Shown: positions 37,150 to 46,701, numbered from the stretch's first letter. The stretch is 64,000 nt of DNA from Lentzea jiangxiensis (GCF_900104175.1 NZ_FNIX01000015.1:1-64000); one strand, 5' to 3'. Numbers and translations: made by a program. Notes: generated by a model not told the origin, from the letters alone.

Positions 37150-40100
37150 ACCAGGCTCCTCGGGCTCGTCGGGCGTGGACAGGCCCCCAGCACGATCCGG
37201 GCGACCTCGGCGGCCCGGCTGCTCGGGAAGTAGTGGCCGCCCTCCGGCAGCTCCCGCAGGGTCAGCACGTCGCTGAGGCCGGCCCAGGCGGGCAGGCGCT
37301 CCCGCGCCCCGGCGGTGTGCGGGTCGTCGGCCGCCACGACGATGTCGACCGGTGCCGCCACCCGGTGCGCCCCGGGCGCGCGGAGCACGTCGCGGAAGAA
37401 CCGGTTGGCGCCGCGCACGTCGTGGCGGTAGGCGGCGCCGACGACGCGGGCACGGCGCGGACTGCCGCCGTCGACCTCGATGTAGCCGCTGTCCTCCAGC
37501 ATCGCGGTGACCAGGTCGCGCTCGTCCAGGGCGGCCACCCGCACGTCCTCCGCGCGCAGCTCCGAGTCGGTGGAGGGCCGGACCGCGCCGAGGAACACCC
37601 GCCGCGCGGGCTCGCCGTCGTGGTCGAGGAGACGGGCGAGGGCCAGCGCGGGCGCGGCGCCGCTGCTGTGGCCCCACAGCAGCAGCGGGTCGTCGGCCCC
37701 GAGGTGGGTCCGCAGTTCCGCCCGCACCGCCTCGGCGATGGCGGGCACCTCGGCCAGTTGCCCCGGTTCCGCGTCGAGGTCGTGCCCCGGCAACTCGACC
37801 GCCAGCACCCGCACCCGGTGCGCACGCAGCTCGCGGGCCAGCTCGTGGAAGTTGACCGAGTTGCCGCCCGCGTGCGGGAAGCAGACGAGCGTCGCGACCG
37901 GTTCGTGGTCCACATCGGACAGTTGGTGCAGCAGTGGTGGCGCAGGCGGCGGGCGCTGCTCGTCGATCACCGCCGCCAGCTCGGAGAGCACCGGGTGCGC
38001 GAGCACCTGGCGCAGCGACACCAGCCCGTCGAGCCGCAGCAGCAACCGCACCACCGACAGCGAGGTGCCGCCGAGCCGGAAGAAGTGGTCGGCGTGCCCG
38101 ATCCGCTCCAGCGGCACGTGCAGCACCTCGGCCCAGGCCGTGGCGAGCGCGCGTTCGGTCGGTGTGACGGGCGCCGCGTACGGCCCGTCGGCGTGCCCGA
38201 GCGTCGCCGCGACGGTCGCCAGGACCACCTTGTCGATCTTGCCGTTCGCGGTGAGCGGCAGCCGGTCCAGCCGGTGCACGTAGGTGGGCACCAGCTGGTC
38301 GGGCAGTTGCTCGGACAGCCGGGCGCGCACCGCTCCGCCGTCGAGCGCGGCGGACCCGGTGAAGAACGCCACCAGGATGGGCCCGCGCCCCGCGCCGCTG
38401 TCGACCACGACCGCGCCCGAGGTGACCCCGTCGATGCCGGCCAGCCGGTGCTCGATCTCGCCGATCTCGACCCGGACGCCGCGCACCCGGATCTGCTCGT
38501 CGCGGCGGCCCAGGAACTCCAGCCGCCCGCCGGGTAGCCAGCGGCCGATGTCCCCGGTGCGGTAGAGCCGCCTGTCCGGCCGGTGCGGGTCGGGGATGAA
38601 AGCCCGCGCGGTCTGCTCCTCGTCGTCGAGGTACCCGCGACCCACGCAGACACCGGAGAAGGCGATCTCGCCCGGCGCACCGAGCGGCAGCAACGACTTC
38701 GTGTCGTCCAGGATGGAGACGTCCACGTTGCGCACGGGACGCCCGAGGGTCACCTGCTCGTCCGCGTGCCGCAACACGGCGTGGGTGGTGTCGTCGGACA
38801 GTTCGGTGGCGCCGTAGGCGTTGACCAGCGTGGTGCCGGGGCAGCAGGCGAACCACCGGCGAGCCAGGTCCGGGCGCAGCACCTCGCCGGTCACCGACAG
38901 CGCCCGCACGGCACCCAGCCCGCCCGGCCCGCTCTCCAGCCGGGCCAGCAGCACCTCGAAGTAGGACGGCACCAGCTGGGCGACCCGCACGCGACCGGTG
39001 GTCAGCTCCTCGACCAAGGCGTCGGCGTCGAGCAGCACCTCCGTGTCCACGATCCGCGAACTGCCCCCGCACAGCAGCGGTGCCAGCAGCTGCCACAGCG
39101 AGATGTCGAAGCTCTGCGCGGCGGTCTGGGCCACCACCTCGCCCGCCACGAGCTCCATGTCGGCGATCTTGGCGAGCAGGTGGTTGAGCAGGCCGCCGTG
39201 CTCGCACATCACTCCCTTGGGCGTCCCCGTCGAGCCCGAGGTGAAGTAGACGTAGGCCAGGGCGTCGGGGGAGACGGGGACCGGGTCGGCGTGGGCGCCG
39301 GTGCCGAGGAGTCCGTCGATCGGCAGCACCGCGCGCCCTGCCGCCCACGCACCGGGCTCGACCCCCGGCCCGGTCAGCACCACCCGGCACCCGGCCCGGT
39401 CGAGCACGGAGGCGATCCGTCCCGCCGTCGCTCCCGGGTCGACGGGGAGGTAGGCGCCGCCTGCCCGCAGCACGCCGAGCACGGCGGCGGCCCAGCCGAG
39501 GCCGCGGTCGGCGACGACGGCGACGATCTCGCCGACCGCCTGCCCGCGCTCCAGCAGGGCGGCGGCCACCTCGGCCGACCGCGCGTCCAGTTCCCCGTGG
39601 GTCCAGCTCCGGTCGCGGTGCGAGACAGCGACCTCGTCCGGCTCGCGCGCGGCCCGCTCGGCGATGAGCTGGGCGGTCATCCGGTCACCGAGGGGGACGC
39701 GCGGCCCCGACAGCTCGTCGAGCTGGTGGCGGATCTCCGGCTCGTCCAGCAGGTCCTCGACGCGGTGGACGGCGTCCGGGTCTGCGCACAGCAGCCGCGC
39801 GGCGGCCAGGTGGTACCCGGCGATCCGAGCCACCGCGTCGGCGGAGAGCAGGTCGGAGCGCGAGGTCACGGTGAGCGTGCCCGCGGTGAAACGCACTCCG
39901 AGCACGGCCTCGTGGCGCGCACCCTCCGGTGACAGGTCGAGCACGGTCTCGACCGGCTGCTCACCGCGTGGTGCGCCTCCGAGTGCCTGGCCACCGGGCG
40001 GTGTGCCGCCGCGCACCTCGGTGGCTCCGCTCACCACTTCGGTCCAGCGCCTGCCCGCGACCTCCGACGAGACCGCGCGGACGGCCGCACCGGTGACGAG

Positions 40101-40361
40101 TCCGGTGACGGGAGCCGGTTCGGCGGTGAGCGCCCGCAGCACGGCCAGGTGTGCGGCCAGCACCAGCGCGTCGACGGTCGTGCCCAGGGCGTCGGCCGTC
40201 GCGCCCAGTCGGTGCCGCAGCGGCGCCGGAACCTCCCGGTGGCAGTCGACCGGGACGGCGGGGCCGGGAGCGGGCCAGCGCGGCACGGCGGTGACGACCC
40301 CCGGTGACGGGCCGGTGCTCGCCACCCGCTCCGAGGCCGGATCAGGCGAACTCAGGTACAC
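37146..40361 (-). CDS. NRPS: vestigial condensation remnant - A - PCP - TE, predicted 2,3-diaminobutyrate
   Basis: This synthetase has 1071 residues. The first 220 resemble the second half of a condensation domain but lack the HHxxxDG motif, so no full C domain is present. The A domain runs from about 225 to 720 (FTSGSTGTPKG at 373-383, NAYGATE at 514-520, GKID at 707-710). My manual alignment gives the pocket code D-I-W-Q-S-T-A-D-D-K; the two acidic residues suit a diamino acid. The PCP serine is Ser767. The C-terminal thioesterase has GHSSG (Ser899), an acid at 1012-1013 and His1043. The GTG has GGGAG six bases upstream. It is followed by the three coupled 2,3-diaminobutyrate genes. Candidate AraC-type half-sites lie about 100 bases upstream. 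Confidence 0.92.
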   Translation of the reverse strand: MYLSSPDPASERVASTGPSPGVVTAVPRWPAPGPAVPVDCHREVPAPLRHRLGATADALGTTVDALVLAAHLAVLRALTAEPAPVTGLVTGAAVRAVSSEVAGRRWTEVVSGATEVRGGTPPGGQALGGAPRGEQPVETVLDLSPEGARHEAVLGVRFTAGTLTVTSRSDLLSADAVARIAGYHLAAARLLCADPDAVHRVEDLLDEPEIRHQLDELSGPRVPLGDRMTAQLIAERAAREPDEVAVSHRDRSWTHGELDARSAEVAAALLERGQAVGEIVAVVADRGLGWAAAVLGVLRAGGAYLPVDPGATAGRIASVLDRAGCRVVLTGPGVEPGAWAAGRAVLPIDGLLGTGAHADPVPVSPDALAYVYFTSGSTGTPKGVMCEHGGLLNHLLAKIADMELVAGEVVAQTAAQSFDISLWQLLAPLLCGGSSRIVDTEVLLDADALVEELTTGRVRVAQLVPSYFEVLLARLESGPGGLGAVRALSVTGEVLRPDLARRWFACCPGTTLVNAYGATELSDDTTHAVLRHADEQVTLGRPVRNVDVSILDDTKSLLPLGAPGEIAFSGVCVGRGYLDDEEQTARAFIPDPHRPDRRLYRTGDIGRWLPGGRLEFLGRRDEQIRVRGVRVEIGEIEHRLAGIDGVTSGAVVVDSGAGRGPILVAFFTGSAALDGGAVRARLSEQLPDQLVPTYVHRLDRLPLTANGKIDKVVLATVAATLGHADGPYAAPVTPTERALATAWAEVLHVPLERIGHADHFFRLGGTSLSVVRLLLRLDGLVSLRQVLAHPVLSELAAVIDEQRPPPAPPLLHQLSDVDHEPVATLVCFPHAGGNSVNFHELARELRAHRVRVLAVELPGHDLDAEPGQLAEVPAIAEAVRAELRTHLGADDPLLLWGHSSGAAPALALARLLDHDGEPARRVFLGAVRPSTDSELRAEDVRVAALDERDLVTAMLEDSGYIEVDGGSPRRARVVGAAYRHDVRGANRFFRDVLRAPGAHRVAAPVDIVVAADDPHTAGARERLPAWAGLSDVLTLRELPEGGHYFPSSRAAEVARIVLGACPRPTSPRSLV

Positions 40362-40460
40362 GTGATCTCCCTGGGCAGCACGCGGTCCGCGCCGGAGACG
40401 ACAGCGCGGATCCCCCTTTTCCTTTCCACACTAGGCATCGCGTGGACGCACCGAACCGGC

Positions 40461-40492
40461 TTTGTTGCGCACGGACACAGCGGTTCTTGCGG
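40461..40492. promoter_or_regulatory. Direct repeats upstream of the NRPS operon, candidate AraC sites
   Basis: TTTGTTGCGC at 40461-40470 and the related GTTCTTGCGG at 40483-40492 are spaced 22 bases start to start, about two helical turns. The first matches the two TTTGTTGC repeats in the divergent region near 45.2 kb. They lie 100-130 bases upstream of the NRPS start. The regulator may be the AraC protein at 55242-56357; this is inference. Confidence 0.35.
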
Positions 40493-40505
40493 ACGGCATG
40501 CGCTG

Positions 40506-41735
40506 TCAGCCCGCCGCCTCGACGCCCTGCGCGGCCGGCACGTCGTCCATCTGCCGCCACACGGGGAAGACGAACGGGCACAGCGCGGCCAGCAGGCACA
40601 ACCCGCTGAACGCGTAGGCCGCGCCGTGCGGGCCGATGCCGTCGAGCAACACCCCCGCCACCACCGAACCGATCGGCATCGCCGCGCTGCCGACGGCGTG
40701 CAGGGCGCTGAAGACCCTGCCGCGCAACGGTTCCGGCACGCGGTCGTACTTGACCGCCGAGATCACCGGGTTGATCGCGCCGTTGGCGAGCATGCCGAGT
40801 GCCAGCAGTCCGATCAGCACCACCGGCGCCGGGTCGAGCGCCACCACCAGGTACACCGGTGGCCCGGAGACCAGGCCGCAGAACGCGAAGGTGCGCCAGC
40901 GGTGCGTGCCGGAGCCCCAGAGGGCGTAGCAGGCGGTCCCGAGCACGCTTGCGCCGCTGGCCGCGCCGATGATCACGCCGACGAGCGTGCTGTCGTGCCA
41001 CACCAGCACACCGAAGGCCGGCAGCAGCACCGAGAGCAGGCCGGTGGTCAGCGCGTTGGCGCTCGCGTTGCTCGCGCCGAGCACCACCAGCAGCCGGTCG
41101 CGGCGCAGGTACGCCAACGCTTCCCGCAGCTCTTGGAGGTAGCTGGTGCCGCCGCTGCCCCGCGTCCGGGTCACGCGCACGAACACCGCCACCAGCACGG
41201 CCGCGACCAGCAGCGCTCCGCCGTCGGCCAACAACACGGTGGTGGGACTGGTCGCCGCGATGAGCAGGCCACCGAGCACCGCGCCGAGCAGGTCGCCGAC
41301 CCGTTGCGCCGCCTCCTCCGCGCCGGTGCCCCGGGACACCTTGGTGCCGGTGGCGGCCAGCACGGCGGGCATGAGCACCTGCTTCGCGCTGCGGGACGGC
41401 GCGCGTCCGGCACCGACCCCGAACGCCAGCACCACCAGCAGCCACAACGGCACGCCGATCGTGTGGTGCACCAGGGGAATCGCCGCCACCGCGACGCAAG
41501 TGAACAGGTCGGCGGCGATGCTCGCGCGCTGGGCGCCGTAGCGGTCGATCAGCGGTCCGGCCAGGACGACCGACAGCACCAACCCGAGCGTCTCCGCGGC
41601 GGCGACCACACCCGTGGTGAGGCCGCTGCCGGTGGTCTGCAGCACGAACCACGGCACGGCGATCAGCGTCATCGTCGAGCCGACGGTGGCGATCGCGCCC
41701 GCGCCGATCAGCGCGACCAGCGGGGTCCTGCTCAT
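40506..41735 (-). CDS. MFS transporter, probable drug exporter
   Basis: This 409-residue membrane protein has about twelve hydrophobic helices and the major-facilitator loop motif GPLIDRYGAQRASI between helices 2 and 3. The second half contains PEPLRGRVFSALHAVGSAAM, typical of actinomycete MFS exporters next to antibiotic genes. I chose the ATG with GGGGTG seven bases upstream; a GTG three codons earlier is possible. It lies 144 bases upstream of the NRPS on the same strand and is the only transporter in the window, so it is the best candidate for exporting the product. Confidence 0.87.
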   Translation of the reverse strand: MSRTPLVALIGAGAIATVGSTMTLIAVPWFVLQTTGSGLTTGVVAAAETLGLVLSVVLAGPLIDRYGAQRASIAADLFTCVAVAAIPLVHHTIGVPLWLLVVLAFGVGAGRAPSRSAKQVLMPAVLAATGTKVSRGTGAEEAAQRVGDLLGAVLGGLLIAATSPTTVLLADGGALLVAAVLVAVFVRVTRTRGSGGTSYLQELREALAYLRRDRLLVVLGASNASANALTTGLLSVLLPAFGVLVWHDSTLVGVIIGAASGASVLGTACYALWGSGTHRWRTFAFCGLVSGPPVYLVVALDPAPVVLIGLLALGMLANGAINPVISAVKYDRVPEPLRGRVFSALHAVGSAAMPIGSVVAGVLLDGIGPHGAAYAFSGLCLLAALCPFVFPVWRQMDDVPAAQGVEAAG

Positions 41736-41866
41736 CGGCCACACCCCACCCGCGCGGCCGCACCGCTCCGCCGGGGACTGCTAGCATCGCACCGCCACGG
41801 CAGCGCCCGGCACCACCGCGCGCCGTGAATGTCTAGGCGAGCCAACGATTCGGAGCTGCTCCAGCC

Positions 41867-42430
41867 ATGCGACCCGTTGTGACGGAACGACTTCTGCTCC
41901 GTTCGTTCACCGAGTCCGATCTCGACGACCTGCACGACATCCAGCGCCGCCCCGACGTCGCGCGGTACGTGTTCTGGCACGCCCGCTCGCGCGAGGAGGT
42001 CCAGGCCGCGCTCACCACCAGGGTGGGCCAGACCGAGCTGCGCGCCGAGGGCGACAACCTGGCGATCGCGGTGGTGCTGCGCGAGACCGGCAGGCTGATC
42101 GGTGACTTCAACCTGGAGTGGATCAGCGCGGAGCTGGGCCGGGCCGAGATCGGGTTCGTGATGAACCCCGAGCACTCCGGCCGGGGCTACGCCACCGAGG
42201 CGGGGCGCGAGGTGCTGCGCCTGGCCTTCGAAGAGCACGGCTTCCACCGCGTGGTCGGGCTGTGCAACGGCGAGAACCACAGCTCCCAGCGGCTGATGGA
42301 GCGCCTCGGCATGCGCCGGGAGGCGTTCTTCGTGCAGGGCGAGATGCTCAAGGGCGAGCGCGTCGACCTGGCCGTGTACGCGATGCTCGCCACCGAGTGG
42401 ATGGCGGCCGAGCGGGCCGTGCGCGGCTGA
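41867..42430 (+). CDS. GNAT N-acetyltransferase (RimJ/RimL type)
   Basis: This 187-residue protein has the RimJ-like start VTERLLLRSFTESDLDDL and the acetyl-CoA site in PEHSGRGYATEAGREVL, followed by GENHSSQRLMERLGMRRE. It is transcribed divergently from the MFS gene and convergently with the ATP-grasp gene, 15 bases from its stop. It could acetylate the arylamine or beta-amino group of a pathway product as self-protection, or act on an unrelated substrate. Confidence 0.85.
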   Translation: MRPVVTERLLLRSFTESDLDDLHDIQRRPDVARYVFWHARSREEVQAALTTRVGQTELRAEGDNLAIAVVLRETGRLIGDFNLEWISAELGRAEIGFVMNPEHSGRGYATEAGREVLRLAFEEHGFHRVVGLCNGENHSSQRLMERLGMRREAFFVQGEMLKGERVDLAVYAMLATEWMAAERAVRG

Positions 42431-42445
42431 GCGGGACACCCCGCC

Positions 42446-43447
42446 TCAGTCCCGGCTGCGCTGGTCGAGCAACCGGCCCGCCCAGCGGAAGAAGGCGTCC
42501 GCCAGGTCCGTTCGCGCGGGCTCGGGGAACTGTGAGAAGTTGGCCATCACCGTGCACCACTCACCGAACACCGGACCGCGCTCGGTCATGAGGAAGTCCA
42601 CGCACAGGTAGTCGGCGCCCAGCGCCCCGACCACGCGCAGGCAGTCGTCGAGCACCCCGGAGAGGTCGGTGTCGGGGGTGGCCTCCCCGCCTTGGGCGAT
42701 GTTGGACAGGTACCGGCCGGCGACCTGCTCGCGCAGCATCCCGGTGACCACCTCGCCCTCCACCACCGCGACCCTCAGGTCGCCGGTGTTGGGCAGGAAC
42801 TCCTGCACCAGGTAGCCCTTGCCGGTCTGCGCCGCGATGTCCACCGCGGACCGCAGCTGTTCGAAGGTGTCGACCTTGAGCACACCGAACCCGGTGCCGG
42901 ACTCGCGGGCCTTGAGGATGTAGGGGCCGTCGCCGATCTCGCGGCGCACCACCGCCAGCCCTTCGCGGGCGTGCCTGCGGAACGGCAGGGCGACCGTCTT
43001 CGGCACGGCCAGGCCCAGCTGCGCCGCCCGCCCGATCATCGCGAGCTTGTCGCGCTCGAGCCATTCCGGCGCGGCCATGGCGTGGTTGAGCACCAGCGAG
43101 TCGCTGGCGTCGATGATCCGGGAGATCCCGTGCAGGTAGGACACCGCCTGCTGGTCGTTGCCGATGTCGTCGACGATGTAGCACTGCCGGGTCTCCAGCA
43201 GGTCCACCCCACCGCGCCACAGCCGGGGCCGGTCCACGCAGGTCGGGGTGAGTTCGCTCGCCGGGATGAACCGGAAGCCGAACCCGTGCCGGGCTGCCTG
43301 GGCGTTCCACCGGTCGGTGATGTCCGCGATGATCTTGTCGAGGTGGCTGGGGTTGAAGTCGTCCGGGTTGTAGACCCAGTTGACGACCCGCTCCACCGGT
43401 GTGGTCGAGGACGGGTCGGCTGGGCGCAGTGGTGAGTACACGATCAC
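42446..43447 (-). CDS. ATP-grasp ligase (RimK-like)
   Basis: This 333-residue protein carries ATP-grasp motifs: YILKARESGTGFGV, YLVQEFLPNTGDLRV, and metal-binding YLCVDFLMTERGPVFGEW. The N-terminal 120 residues are unlike RimK. The GTG start overlaps the stop of the acyl-adenylating enzyme by four bases (GTGA), so the pair is co-translated. Such ligases join a carboxylate to an amine via an acyl phosphate; here it may build an amide between pathway amino acids. It is not closely similar to the ATP-grasp domain in the fusion at 31590-34706. Confidence 0.8.
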   Translation of the reverse strand: MIVYSPLRPADPSSTTPVERVVNWVYNPDDFNPSHLDKIIADITDRWNAQAARHGFGFRFIPASELTPTCVDRPRLWRGGVDLLETRQCYIVDDIGNDQQAVSYLHGISRIIDASDSLVLNHAMAAPEWLERDKLAMIGRAAQLGLAVPKTVALPFRRHAREGLAVVRREIGDGPYILKARESGTGFGVLKVDTFEQLRSAVDIAAQTGKGYLVQEFLPNTGDLRVAVVEGEVVTGMLREQVAGRYLSNIAQGGEATPDTDLSGVLDDCLRVVGALGADYLCVDFLMTERGPVFGEWCTVMANFSQFPEPARTDLADAFFRWAGRLLDQRSRD

Positions 43448-45132
43448 GCCTCCGCGAGGGTCGTGGCGAGCTTCGAGGTCGAGCCCGCGGCCAGCAGGTC
43501 CTCCAGGGCGGCGTACTTGTCCCGCAGCTGCCGCTTGAGCACCTTGCCGGTCACGCCCTGCGGTATGTCGCCCTCGTCCGTGGCCAGCTCCAGCACGGCC
43601 AGCTCCAGCAGTCCCGCCGAGCGCAGCGCCCGGTTCGCGGTGTCCAGCAGGGTGTCCGGGGCCACGCCCGCGTCGGCGGTGGCGACCACGGCCACCGGCA
43701 CCGTCCGGCCCCGGTGGCGCCCGGCGACGACGGTGCAGTCGGAGATCATCGGAACCTCGCTGAGCAGGAACTCCTCCAGCCGCACCGAATGCGCGGTGCC
43801 GTGCTCGGTCTCGATCGCGTCCACCGCCCGGTCTACCTGGTAGAAGTCGCCGTCGGCGTCCTGGTAGGCGAGGTCTCCCGAGAGCCACCAGCCGCCGAGC
43901 CTGCTGCGGTAGGTGGCGTCGGAGTCGTTCCAGTAGCCCGCGGTGATGGTGGGGCCCTTCGCCCCGAACAGCCCGATCTCGCCGGGCTCGGCACGGGTGC
44001 CGTCGGGTCGCAGCACCGCCACCTCGGCTACCGCGTCGGGGCGGCCGACGCAGCGGTCGTTGCGCTGGGAGGTCAGGGACCGGGGCTGCACCATGATCCC
44101 CCAGCCCAGCTCGGTCGCGCCGAAGCGGTCGTAGAACACCGCCGGGGGCAGCTCCGGGTCGCGCTTGGCGAGGATCGCCCGCAGGTGCGCCTCGTGGATC
44201 GCGTCGCCCATGGTGACCCAGCCGTCCACCGAGTCGAGCGCGCCGTCGGCGACCTCGACCTCGGCCAGTTCGGCGAAGGCGTGCGCGAACGCCATCACCG
44301 TGGTGGGCCGGTGCTCGGCGATCGCGCCGGCCAGCTCGGCCCCGGTCGGGTCGTAGAGCGGGACCAGCGGGGTGCCCGCCAGGATCGCGTAGTTGGCGTA
44401 CATCACCGAACCCAGGTGCGACTGCGGCTGCGCGGCCATCATCACCGCCTCCGGCCCGTCGATGAAGTCGGTGAGCCTGAACCTCGGCCCGGCGATGCTG
44501 GAGTGGTGCGTCTGGATCACCGGCTTCGGGAAGCCCGTGGTGCCGGACGAGTGCAGCACCGACACCGGGTCCTCCGGCGCGTGCCGGAACCGGGCGGAGT
44601 CGGGCAACCGCGCCGGTGGCGGGGCGGGCAGGTCCTCTGCCGTGAGCGTCCACCGCAGACCGTCCACTTCGGACAACTCGGGTCCGAGCGCGGCCAGCCG
44701 GTCGCGGGTGGTGTACAGCCCGACCGGCGTGGTGCGCCGGCACAGGTGCAGCGCCGATGCCTTGGGGGCCTTGCTGTTGACCAGCACCCCGATCGCGCCG
44801 ATCTGCGCGAGGGCGTGGAAGTGCACCGAGTAGGCGAAGGAGTCCTCCAGGTACACCAGCACCCGGTCCCTCGGCCGCACTCCGAGTTCCAGGTAGTGCA
44901 CCGACCAGCTCTGCGCGAGCTCGTCGAGGTCCAGCAGGCTGAACTCGATCCGCCACTGCCCCCGCGGCGTGGCGATCGGCCTGCCGGAGCTGATGAAGGG
45001 CAGGTCCGGGTGCGCGGCGACGGCCAGCGCCGACCGCAGCACGTTCCCGCCACCCAGGTCCTGGTCCGCCGCGAGGGCCGCGCGGCCGTCCGGGGACAGC
45101 AGGGTTCTGGCGGACAGGGCCATCGCAGACAT
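43444..45132 (-). CDS. Acyl/aryl-CoA ligase-like adenylating enzyme
   Basis: This 562-residue ANL-superfamily protein has the ATP motif SVLHSSGTTGFPKP (191-204), FYDRFGATELGW, GWWLSGDLAYQDADGDFY and the catalytic Lys in PQGVTGKVLKRQLRDKY. It lacks a carrier domain. The ATG has AAAGG about eleven bases upstream. It is divergent from the PaaK-like gene at 45335 and coupled to the ATP-grasp gene downstream. It probably activates a carboxylic acid for the pathway; its chain length or aromatic preference cannot be read from sequence alone. Confidence 0.85.
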   Translation of the reverse strand: MSAMALSARTLLSPDGRAALAADQDLGGGNVLRSALAVAAHPDLPFISSGRPIATPRGQWRIEFSLLDLDELAQSWSVHYLELGVRPRDRVLVYLEDSFAYSVHFHALAQIGAIGVLVNSKAPKASALHLCRRTTPVGLYTTRDRLAALGPELSEVDGLRWTLTAEDLPAPPPARLPDSARFRHAPEDPVSVLHSSGTTGFPKPVIQTHHSSIAGPRFRLTDFIDGPEAVMMAAQPQSHLGSVMYANYAILAGTPLVPLYDPTGAELAGAIAEHRPTTVMAFAHAFAELAEVEVADGALDSVDGWVTMGDAIHEAHLRAILAKRDPELPPAVFYDRFGATELGWGIMVQPRSLTSQRNDRCVGRPDAVAEVAVLRPDGTRAEPGEIGLFGAKGPTITAGYWNDSDATYRSRLGGWWLSGDLAYQDADGDFYQVDRAVDAIETEHGTAHSVRLEEFLLSEVPMISDCTVVAGRHRGRTVPVAVVATADAGVAPDTLLDTANRALRSAGLLELAVLELATDEGDIPQGVTGKVLKRQLRDKYAALEDLLAAGSTSKLATTLAEA

Positions 45133-45199
45133 TGGGTGCGCCTTTCGGGTCCGTGTGCTCGCCCCGATCGTGCTCACCCACACCCGCCGCCGCGAGGGA

Positions 45200-45249
45200 T
45201 TTGTTGCGGTTGTCCTCCGTCGCACCGGGGCACGCCGCGTTTGTTGCCG
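45200..45249. promoter_or_regulatory. Two TTTGTTGC repeats in a divergent promoter
   Basis: TTTGTTGCGG (45200-45209) and TTTGTTGCCG (45240-45249) are direct repeats exactly 40 bases apart, in the 202-base gap between the divergent adenylating-enzyme and PaaK-like genes. The same octamer recurs upstream of the NRPS operon at 40461. They are candidate operators shared by the minus and plus transcripts. Confidence 0.4.
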
Positions 45250-45334
45250 GTCACCGCCAGAACCGGTCCCGGCGCCGGGAGTGCGGGGTATATCTGGGAA
45301 ACCCGATCACCGCAGCGCCAAGAGGAGCACGCCC

Positions 45335-46684
45335 ATGAACGCGGTCGGTACCCCGGGAAGCCACCGGGCGTCGCGGATCCGGCTCGCCGACGACCAGGAC
45401 GTGGTCGACCGCACCGAGCTGGATCGGTTGCGGGAGCTCAACTTCACCGCGATGGTCGACGCCGCGCTCGCCACTCCGGCGGTGCGCCGCCGCTGGCCGG
45501 ACCTCGCGCCCGGCATGACCACCGCCGACCTGCGGCGGCTCCCGCTGCTCAGCAGCCGCGAACTCGCCGACGGCAGCCCGCCGCACTCGCCGGAGTTCCG
45601 GCTCGGCGGCGACGGCCCCGGCATGGTCCTGCGCTCCAGCGGCACCGCGAGCAAGCCCAAGATGATGTACCACTCCTGGGAGTTCAACCACCAGGTCGGC
45701 ACGCTGGGCGCGCGGGGGCTGCTCGCCGCGACGCGGTCCGCGCCCGCCAGGCGGGTCGCCAACTGCTTCTACCCAGCCGAACTCAGCGGTGGCGCGTTCC
45801 TGTTCACCCAGGACGTGATCCGCCTCGCGAACGCCCGCTCCTTCCCGCTCGCGAGCCAGACCAGCCCGGCGGAGACAGCGGCGGTCGTGGCCGAGCACGC
45901 CGTGGACGCGCTGGCGGCCAACCCCGGCTACGGAGTCGAGGTGCTGACCGGGTCCTCGCCGAAGCTGATCGCCTCCCTGCGGTACTTCTTCTACATCGGC
46001 GAACTGCTCGGCGAGGCGCGCCGCGCGGCGATCGCGGAGGTCGCGCCCCGGCTCACCGTCCGCTCGCTCGCCTACTCCACCTCCGAGACCGGGCCGATCG
46101 GCTACCAGTGCGAGCAGCTGTCCGGCGCGACGCACCACGTGCACGAGGACGCGGTGGTGGTGGAGGTCGTCGACGAGAAGACGGGGGAGCCGCTGCCCGA
46201 CGGCGCCACCGGCGAGGTGGTCATCACCGCGCTCAGCGACACCGGGATGGCGCTGTTCCGTTACCGCGTAGGCGATGTCGGCGCGTTCCGCACCAGCCCG
46301 TGCGCGTGCGGCAGCGCCGCACGGCTGCTGACGTTGCACGGCCGCACCGCGACCTCTCTCAACATCGACACCGAGGTGGTCTCGTCCGACCTGCTGCTCG
46401 GCCAGCTCGGCAGGCTCGGCATCACCGAGCCCGCCGACTGCCAGCTCCAGGTGCTGCCCGAGCCGCACGGGCACCGGCTGCGCCTGCTGCTGTCGAGCCG
46501 CACACCCGAGTGGATCACCACCCAGGCGGTGGTGGACTGCCTCAGCGACGCCCAGCAGCTGCGCGCGGTGCTCACCAGCGCGCAGTGCCTCGGCTTCAGC
46601 GTCGAGCGGGTGCCCACCGAGCTGTTCGCGCGCACCGACCGGGGCAAGGTCCCCGTGCTCTACACCCACCCGAGTGCCGGATGA
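45335..46684 (+). CDS. Phenylacetate-CoA ligase (PaaK)-like adenylating enzyme
   Basis: This 449-residue protein has PaaK-family features: VLRSSGTASKPKM near 97-110, AYSTSETGPIGYQCEQL, and a CACGS segment late in the chain like that of PaaK proteins. The ATG has AGAGGAG upstream. The gene begins a plus-strand operon: it is followed by papB (stop and start region overlapping), papA, papC-fusion, a methyltransferase and an amidohydrolase. It may activate an aryl acid derived from 4-aminophenylpyruvate or 4-aminobenzoate; this substrate is inference. Confidence 0.85.
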   Translation: MNAVGTPGSHRASRIRLADDQDVVDRTELDRLRELNFTAMVDAALATPAVRRRWPDLAPGMTTADLRRLPLLSSRELADGSPPHSPEFRLGGDGPGMVLRSSGTASKPKMMYHSWEFNHQVGTLGARGLLAATRSAPARRVANCFYPAELSGGAFLFTQDVIRLANARSFPLASQTSPAETAAVVAEHAVDALAANPGYGVEVLTGSSPKLIASLRYFFYIGELLGEARRAAIAEVAPRLTVRSLAYSTSETGPIGYQCEQLSGATHHVHEDAVVVEVVDEKTGEPLPDGATGEVVITALSDTGMALFRYRVGDVGAFRTSPCACGSAARLLTLHGRTATSLNIDTEVVSSDLLLGQLGRLGITEPADCQLQVLPEPHGHRLRLLLSSRTPEWITTQAVVDCLSDAQQLRAVLTSAQCLGFSVERVPTELFARTDRGKVPVLYTHPSAG

Positions 46685-46701
46685 CCCAGGAGGAGCGAGA
46701 C

